Part shown: positions 57,060 to 64,000 of the stretch, piece after piece | Layout of the letters: every line of letters begins with the position of its first letter | Position numbering within the stretch: position 1 is the stretch's first letter | Assembly (NCBI GenBank): GCA_964036155.1 | Contig: OZ038423.1 | Location: 24,133,249-24,197,248, forward strand | Length of the DNA: 64,000 bases | Reading direction: 5' to 3' | DNA from: Diploscapter coronatus | Taxonomy: Eukaryota > Nematoda > Chromadorea > Rhabditida > Rhabditidae | Made by a program: the position numbers and the translations under genes | Notes under the pieces: model-generated | Seen by the model: the letters and a program-made list of their open reading frames with translations, nothing else | Database searches by the model: none | Told to the model about the DNA's origin: nothing

Positions 57060-60000
57060 CTCCCGGTCCGAGAAAATTGAGATCAGTACAGGTCGGCAGC
57101 CGTAGTGGTACGACCGATCGCGGTACGGGGCTGGTGTCTAGGATAGAGAAATGCCTGTAGCAAAGATGGGAAAATCGGGAAATAGTAAGGAGAAAAGACG
57201 CATGTCTCTGATTCTCTCAAAATCTAGCCCTATTTCCAGACATGCCAGCGCACACGCGTGCAGAGCTATGGGGATACAGTAAAGGTGGAAAAATAGTGCG
57301 GAACTATAAGAGAGCGCAAAGATTTTCGAGATGGGCGGGGCCGACCAAGGTCAAATCAGGAGAGAACGGAGAATTGGGAAAAAAGTAAAAATAAGACGAA
57401 AAGAAAAGATATTCTTTGCAATGGTCACTGTAAGGAGAAATAGTACGGGAAGCAGAGAGAAAGTTCGACAAAAAATTAGAGAAAGACGGCTGGAAATAAG
57501 GCAAAAACCCACGGTGCCTGGCACTCACCTGGGGCTGACGAGTTCAAGAGAGAAATCGCAGGAGAAAAACAAAATCTGAGAAGAAGAAATTCACTGATTC
57601 AGCGAAGATCAGCTTTTACACGATTAAGGATGGGTAGTAGGACATGGATTTTATACGACAGAGCATATCTGAGATAAAAATTGAAAAAATAGCGAAGTTG
57701 AATCATTTTTAAAAATACAGTATCCTTAAAATTCAAATATGCGAAAGATGAAAAGATGTTGCAATAGGAAGATAAGCGCTTATGGCAATACAGTCATTTG
57801 GCAAAATATTAGTGCAAGATACGAAGAAACAGTATTTGAAATGAGAGAGAAAAGATGCAGGGAAAGAAATAGTGCTAAAATTTTGAAGAGAAAAAGATAG
57901 AGAAAAGAGAAGTAGTATTGGAAAAGAAGTGAGAGAGAAAGAAAAACCTGTCGGAAGAGAAAGTTGCAGCTAGCTTCATTCGGAGAAAAAGCTTGAGGAT
58001 GGTAGCATGAAAATATGGAGTGGATTTGAAATGAAAGTGAAGTTTCATGGAGTTTCTTTGAAGTTGTCGGAAGTTGATTGAAGTTCCAAGAAGCTATGAA
58101 ACTTCAGTGTTTATATTTAAGTTTAGTTTTAGATTTGTAGCATACGATACTAGGTTAACGAAAAACCAATGCAGTGCTTTGAATTTGAAACTTCCTGAAA
58201 CATATCATACCCGAATTAGCTGGTATTTTAAGGAGATATCTCTTAAATTTATTCTATAGGATGTTGTTCTCAAATCAGTGAAAATCGGTTCAATGACAGG
58301 AATCTATGAAATGTTGAAACCTATTCTTCTAAAATCAAAGGAATTTACGTTTCAAAATAATTACGTCCTGAATTTCTCCCTAATTATGATTGATCTTCGT
58401 CAAATTTCAGATATATTTTCAGTTTCGGATCGGTCCAATTTAATGATACCTACAGTGCACGGACCAATTGTATTCGAAGGGGTGCATATTCATAAGAAGG
58501 AGAAGGGAAATAGGAATATATTCAAGGTTACACCAGTAAGGAGAAAGGTATGGATGCATGGAAACAGTGTGGAGAAGGATAAAGAAAATGAGATAGCATG
58601 AGAAATTTTAGAGTTTAGAAATACAAAACACAAAAAATAGTAAGAAAAACGAGATACCAAAAGATAGAGAAAAATCGAAATAGTATAGAAAAATTAGAAA
58701 GTCTAGAAAATCAGATAAAGAAAAAAGAAATAGTATGCAAAAGTCGAGATGGAAAGGTATAAAAACGGCGAAAGTAGTGAGATTAGGAAAAATACGGAAG
58801 GGAGTCTAGAAAAGTGATGGCTACCAGCACATGCCGATCCAAGGTCAAAATCGCGATGCCTCCAGACAGAATCGAAGAAATGAAGGAAAACAGGAAGACA
58901 GGTATATAGTAAAACAAGGAAACCGCTTGGGATGTTGGTGGAAATTTTTGAAACATAGAAAATTTCCATATTTTTGGAGGTTATAAAACTAATCTTCACG
59001 ACAATTCTATGACAAGTGATTTTGAATTTTTTCAAATATGCAAGTATGAAAGTTTTAAATCAAATAGAGCTTGATCTTCACCATATTCGATTGGAAAAAA
59101 TGGTTCGAAATCGTAGAAAAGGTGGAAATAGACTAAATTTCGAAGTTTGATTGAAGAAAAATTGGTCTCCATAAAATTTCTTTCAAATTTGATTATGAAG
59201 ATTAGCTTTCTAAGATATTTTTGAACTTAGGTAAGTTGAGCCGAATTTTTCAGATTTCTCTTAAGTCACGCCTGATCGCTTATAGTCCAATTGTAATTCT
59301 TCTAAATCTTGCTGATTTTTTGACCGCCGCACAATTTCGAATTTCGAAAACACCCATGTCCTTAATAGTGCGAAGAAAGTCTACAAATCGACCGGCAATT
59401 TAAAGTTTAAGAATTCAAAATCTATCTTAATGTAGAAGAATAGACCGAACTTCCGGCTGATATGCATATAAAGTCAAAAATCTTGATCTTCGTGCTAATA
59501 AATGTGAGAATAATATCATCTGGACTATGAAATTTGAAAAAATTCGAATCATATAATAAAGTATATGATAAATTTTCGGTTGAAATACGAAATTTTAAAA
59601 CCTCTAATCACATAATAAAAGAAGCAAAAAGAATCCCAGATCAGATATAAAAGATTCAAGATTAGAGTAACTGTCAGGTCAGTAGATATGATGCATTAGT
59701 ATTGCCTTTTAGAGCCGATGAGATAAGGATCAGCCCAAAAGTGCCTTCTTTTCCTGGGATATCGGGAATATATGAGATCATAAAAGAAGTTATGGGTTGG
59801 TAAAATATTGATTTTCTCCCGGATTTTGAACGTTTCAAGCTTTCTTGAGATTCAGAAAAACGTTGAATTTCCAATGCATTATTTTTATTAGTTGTAATTT
59901 TAAAGACTTTAAAACCTGACATATGACATGTTCATAAAGGCATAAATAGAAAAATATGGATTTTCTTGAGTATGCTTCAAAATTCATCAAGACTGAAAAG

Positions 60001-62214
60001 AATATCCATTCTTCACTGACTTCTGAGTATTGACAGGAAAATTAACCTTCGAATGATAAGTTTGAATATTTTCTAATTCTCGAAGGATCGAATGTTCAAT
60101 AATTTGTGGACGAATGTATTTCCTCTAAGATTAAAGCCTTAATAATTTTCAAAATGGCGCAATTTTCGACTCTCGTACAGTACATACAGTAGTTCTGTGC
60201 ACAATTCTACCAATGAGCAGACGGCTTCATACCATTCCCATAGGGGTTTCCTTTTTTATTTTTCTATCTTCTTTTCCCCCTCTCTTCGATCTCTCACCAT
60301 TTTTCTGCGCCTACCTTAGGACGCCGGTGGCATAAAAAGCTGGTTACGACGAAGCCCGAAGGCTGGAAAAACTGGCGCCATGAAAAAGAAGAAGAACATT
60401 GAGAAATAGTATGGAAAATGAAAAGATAAAGAAATAGAAAGAAATAGTAGGGGAAAAGATAGACACTTAAGAAATAGCATTGAAACTTTAGAGGCAAAGA
60501 AAAATAGAGAAATGGCATAAAAATTGCCAATTTGAATAATGCATTTGGGCATATTCGAAAAGCTTTTTAAAAAAGAAGAAACTTTCAAGATGAAAAATAC
60601 CGTAATCCAGAATATTATCATTTTCATCGAACTTGTGCGGTATAAAATCTACTTTCCTTGACTATGCTTAATCATAGGATAGTTTTGTGGACTTAGAGTT
60701 ACAGTAAGCTCTGAAAGAAAAACAACTCCACCCCCAGGCAAATGGCTGTTTGTTTAACGAAGAGATATAGTTTGTGCAAATGAGAGACGAGAAGAGAAAA
60801 CCCGTAAAAAGACAAACAAAAAATCGATGCATTCAGTGCACTGTATCTGGGACGAGAATCCATATATGCCAAAACATAGGGCTACTTTGACGAAGAAATA
60901 GCACGTGGTTTTAGAGAAGCGAAGAAAAAAGTGAATTTTATAAGGGGAAATAGTAAAAGAAATACAAAAACAAGTTCCGACCTTCCAGGTTCCTAAGTGG
61001 CAAAAATATACATTGGCGACGGTAAAATAAGAAACTTTAGTATTTTAGGGAGAGTGTAGAAATGTGAATTTTAGGGGGTAAGTTTAAAAAGTGTTGGGGC
61101 CAAAGATGGACATTTTAAAGGCAATTTGTAAGCCGAAATCTTTATAATGTATATGACAAAATGTATAATCCAATATAAGTTCAAAAGAACATGAGTCAGA
61201 TGGTAAGATTCTGAAGATAGTAAGCATTCTTTTTTTCGAATAAAAAATCCGAGTTTTGTAAAATTCCAGATTCCCAAACTTTCCTAACACTTCAATGAAA
61301 TAAATCTGTAATCATCGTTCACGGTGCAAAATATAATTCCGTCTTAGGGTGTATTTTTTCGTTTCCCAAAATTCGACGGGCCGTAAAAAATCGTCGTTAG
61401 TATAAAATACCATTCTAAAACGAGATGGGAAAAAGAAGCGCACCTGAACAAAAAATCGAGGTAGGTTGGGGGCAATTTTCGATAAGGAAGGAAAAATTAT
61501 AGGAGGCAGAGAGAGGCTGGGGGAGAAATTATAGGAAAAGACAGGGTAAGGCAAGGAAAGGAAGAAAAAGCGATGCCATCGTGGAGATACACGAACCTGG
61601 CAAAAACAGGTTCGAAAAACTAAAGCAAAATCGGAGACAGACACCTAAATGGAAATAGAAAGGTAAACCGAGAGAATTAAGAATTAGGCATGAAAGGCAA
61701 GGCGAAATACCGTATGATAGTAAGAGTGGAGAAGAAAGAGAATAGGAGATAGTGTACGGTAGTAAGAGACTGAAAGAAATCTTTTTAGGCCTGAAAAGGA
61801 ATTTTAACAAGCACTTTTTTGGAATATGATTAATTTAAAACTTTTAAAAAATGGGGCTTCCCGTAAAGGTTTATTTCCAAGATTCATGAAAAGCAGGATA
61901 TTTAATAAAAATACATCACAACGAGATTCAATTTAAGAACCATTCATAAAACGTAGGACTTGGAAAACTTATATCTCAATGATCAATTGTAAATAGCATT
62001 TCCCGAGATATGAAAAATGGTATACTCACTGAATATACCGTAATTCTAATTTCAAGACTCGGGGACTTTATTTTCAATTAGAAAATACGGTATTTTAGAA
62101 AAGTATATATGGAAAACTAGGGTTCTCAAACGTGATTAAAATATTCTCGAAAAGAGATAGCGAATTATCCGAAAATAGGAAATGATAGGAAAAATCACTA
62201 GCCACGAAAATAAA
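57060..62214. other. ~5.2-kb region between nhr-25 and the WD40 gene, purine-tract rich
   Basis: This is upstream of nhr-25 and downstream of the WD40 gene. 57060-57145 is GC-rich and probably 5' leader or promoter of nhr-25. Plus-strand purine-rich tracts with repeated GAGAAATAG and AAAAGATAGAGA words occur at 57340-57560, 57840-57960, 58600-58870, 60370-60520, 60890-60970 and 61400-61770. Open frames inside them are low-complexity artefacts. No other gene was recognised. Confidence 0.5.
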
Positions 62215-64000
62215 TTAGTAAGGATCAGTCGAGGGCTTCGATTTTTTCTTTTTCTCTTTGCTGACCACTTTTCCACCCGAGCTTCTGAAATTTTCAATTT
62301 TATGCTTTCCAAAAATTATCTCTTCTAAGATAAAATAAAGAGCTAAAAAATAAAAGAATTCACTCCTATAGCGAATCTAATAGTTTCTGATAAAGCATGA
62401 TGAAAGCTATAATAAGAAATTTTCCATTCTGCTTTTTCCCAAGTCATAGATATCATGAAAATAACCTATTAATCAAATTTTTGCAGATAAAATTTGCGTG
62501 AGCCTAATATAAAATTCCGAAGAAAAAGTTTAAAATCTTAAATTTTTAAGGAAAAATAAAAATACTTGAATTTTCCGTACCTGAGATCAGTTTTCTTGAC
62601 GACGAGTTTCCCATCTTCACCCCCAGTGACGAGAATTCCATCGTTGAACGCCGAGCTGCGCACGATGTCCGAATGGCCGGTCCACTCAGAGACGACCTCG
62701 GATTTCTTCCCATCGGATGATACGGACAAGAGGTAGAGCTGAAAAGGAACATTTCTTTAATAAAAATTGCAATAGAACATTGCCTTGGGAATTCGAATGA
62801 GCAATATCACGGTCTTACAAAAGCTCTATCCTCTGAAAATAGTGAGGGAAAACGAAAAACAAAGACAGTTCTTTTTCTCTGTCTACAGTTATGGTAAATG
62901 CAGGACGCTCCTAAAGGATAAGACTTGTAGGCTGTGATATATCATTCAACGTTCCGTTATTTTGAATTTCCCGAAAGAGTCAAGTCAGAAAAGAACCTAT
63001 TAAAATAGTGTTTCTTTAAAAAAATGTAATTTTGAGAATTGGTTCTTTGGTTTTAGAATATTGAAGAAAAAATACGTCATTTTCGACTTTTAAAATTTAC
63101 CTTTCCTTCCGAATCACATTCCAGGAAGGCAACAGGTCGCTCTTCGGAGCTGCCTTTCAGAATGTCGACCAGGAATTTCTCGTCTCGCGCTGATCTTCTG
63201 AAAGCATAATTAAATAGAAATTTTCGGAACCAAACGGTTTTTATATTTTCCTGAATCCTACCATCATCAAAAGTAATAGGAATTATCTTCTAACTGAATA
63301 AAAATTAAAAAAAAATATATATATTTTTTTTTTCAACTAAAATAATAAAAAATACCTGAAAAGCAAATCGACGTCATCGAAAGTGTTCGGACTGAAAAGT
63401 TCCGCTTTGTTGTCGTCCGTGCACGCGAAATAGAGCCTTTTTGATAAAGCCCCGACTCGAGACACAGAGGAACCGACCTGAAATTCCTATTTTTATCCTC
63501 TATCCTTTGAAAATATATCAGTTTTACCACTTTAAATCAGATAAAATATGTTTCATCTAATTTGATCAACTTTTCATTTGATAAGGTGCATAGTAGCCAG
63601 CTCTCCTAACTCTCTTGAAATAAGACATGATTTGATAAGATAAGGGATATATGAAATCCAAATCCTACCTGGTTCGTAGATTTCAAAGCGTCATCCTCCT
63701 TGGGCATGGATACATCGAACAAATTCACGAGTCCGTCCGAACCCCCGCTCAGCAGATGACGGCCATCGCGGAAGAACGCAAGCGAATTGACAGAGTCACT
63801 GTGAGAGTCCTGAAAATTTTGGATCTTTAAATTTTGTTCTCGTCCTTCATTACCTTAAAAGTCACTACGGGTTCGGTCGTTTTGCGAATATCGAAAATCG
63901 AAATGATATGCGGACACTCGCTGGGGTCGATGTCCTGAAAAAAAACAGATTTTCTTTTTAAATTCAAAAATACTTCGTTAGCATTTTCTTCCACGAATTA
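62215..64000 (-). CDS. WD40-repeat protein, WDR89-like (5' part beyond the window)
   Basis: Seven exons are visible: 63934-63854, 63809-63669, 63477-63356, 63197-63101, 62738-62581 and 62284-62215, plus upstream sequence off the right edge. The reading gives SECPHIISIFDIR, then a repeat SHSDSVNSLAFFRDGRHLLS with GGSDGLVNLFD, then GHSDIVRSSAFNDGILVTGG ending EDGKLVVKKTDLR. GH, SGGSDG and LFD features mark WD40 blades. It ends in a Lys-rich tail (VVSKEKKKKSKPSTDPY). Repeat order and the short basic tail resemble WDR89, a beta-propeller of poorly known function. That name is by resemblance; other small WD40 proteins are possible. Confidence 0.75.

Noticed and set aside
61071..61810. Overlapping hydrophobic minus-strand frames
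   Set aside because: Antisense of purine-rich tracts; low complexity and no splice support.

Overview
The window reads as nematode nuclear DNA. It is AT-rich, the genes are cut into many small exons by introns mostly of 40-50 nt with TTTTCAG or TTTTAG acceptors, and the families present (an NR5A/NHR-25 nuclear receptor, an H+/myo-inositol transporter, an NPY-like peptide GPCR, and small secreted Cys-rich proteins resembling nematode-specific modules) fit that phylum. Species and clade cannot be fixed from sequence alone. All gene models below were built by hand from splice sites and reading frame; for the larger models the exon lengths sum to a whole number of codons.

Left block (1-8.9 kb, minus strand): a fragment of a secreted alpha/beta (VWA-like) gene at 494-1034, followed by a large gene at 1974-8882. 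That gene has 27 exons and about 1604 residues: a signal anchor, a VWA-like module, then a huge Ser/Thr mucin tail. Its tail exons are all in phase 1, all multiples of three, and show recent segmental duplications. One tail intron carries a 492-bp insertion with 5-bp target duplications that copy the splice donor; inside it lies the 3' half of a tRNA including CCA.

Middle block (9-26 kb): three foldback or inverted-repeat elements, a small secreted protein resembling the nematode C6/DUF281 module (minus), a Ly6/uPAR-like small protein (plus), a CYSTM-family protein with a very Cys-rich tail (minus), and a 16-exon HMIT/SLC2-type inositol transporter (plus).

26.5-32.3 kb (plus): an aspartyl/asparaginyl beta-hydroxylase (ASPH) gene with an acidic luminal stalk, TPR-like region and Fe/2-oxoglutarate hydroxylase domain. 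It has a plausible junctin/junctate-like short isoform and a hAT-type MITE in one intron. Between 32.3 and 42.7 kb the only recognisable unit is a mariner copy with intact ends and a broken transposase.

Right block (42.7-64 kb): an NPY/NPR-like GPCR of 12 exons (plus), the complete nhr-25-like NR5A receptor of 13 exons (minus), a 5-kb gene-free stretch rich in purine tracts, and the 3' part of a WDR89-like WD40 gene running off the right edge (minus). No operon-like functional cluster is apparent; neighbours look functionally independent. I saw no CRISPR array, complete tRNA or rRNA.
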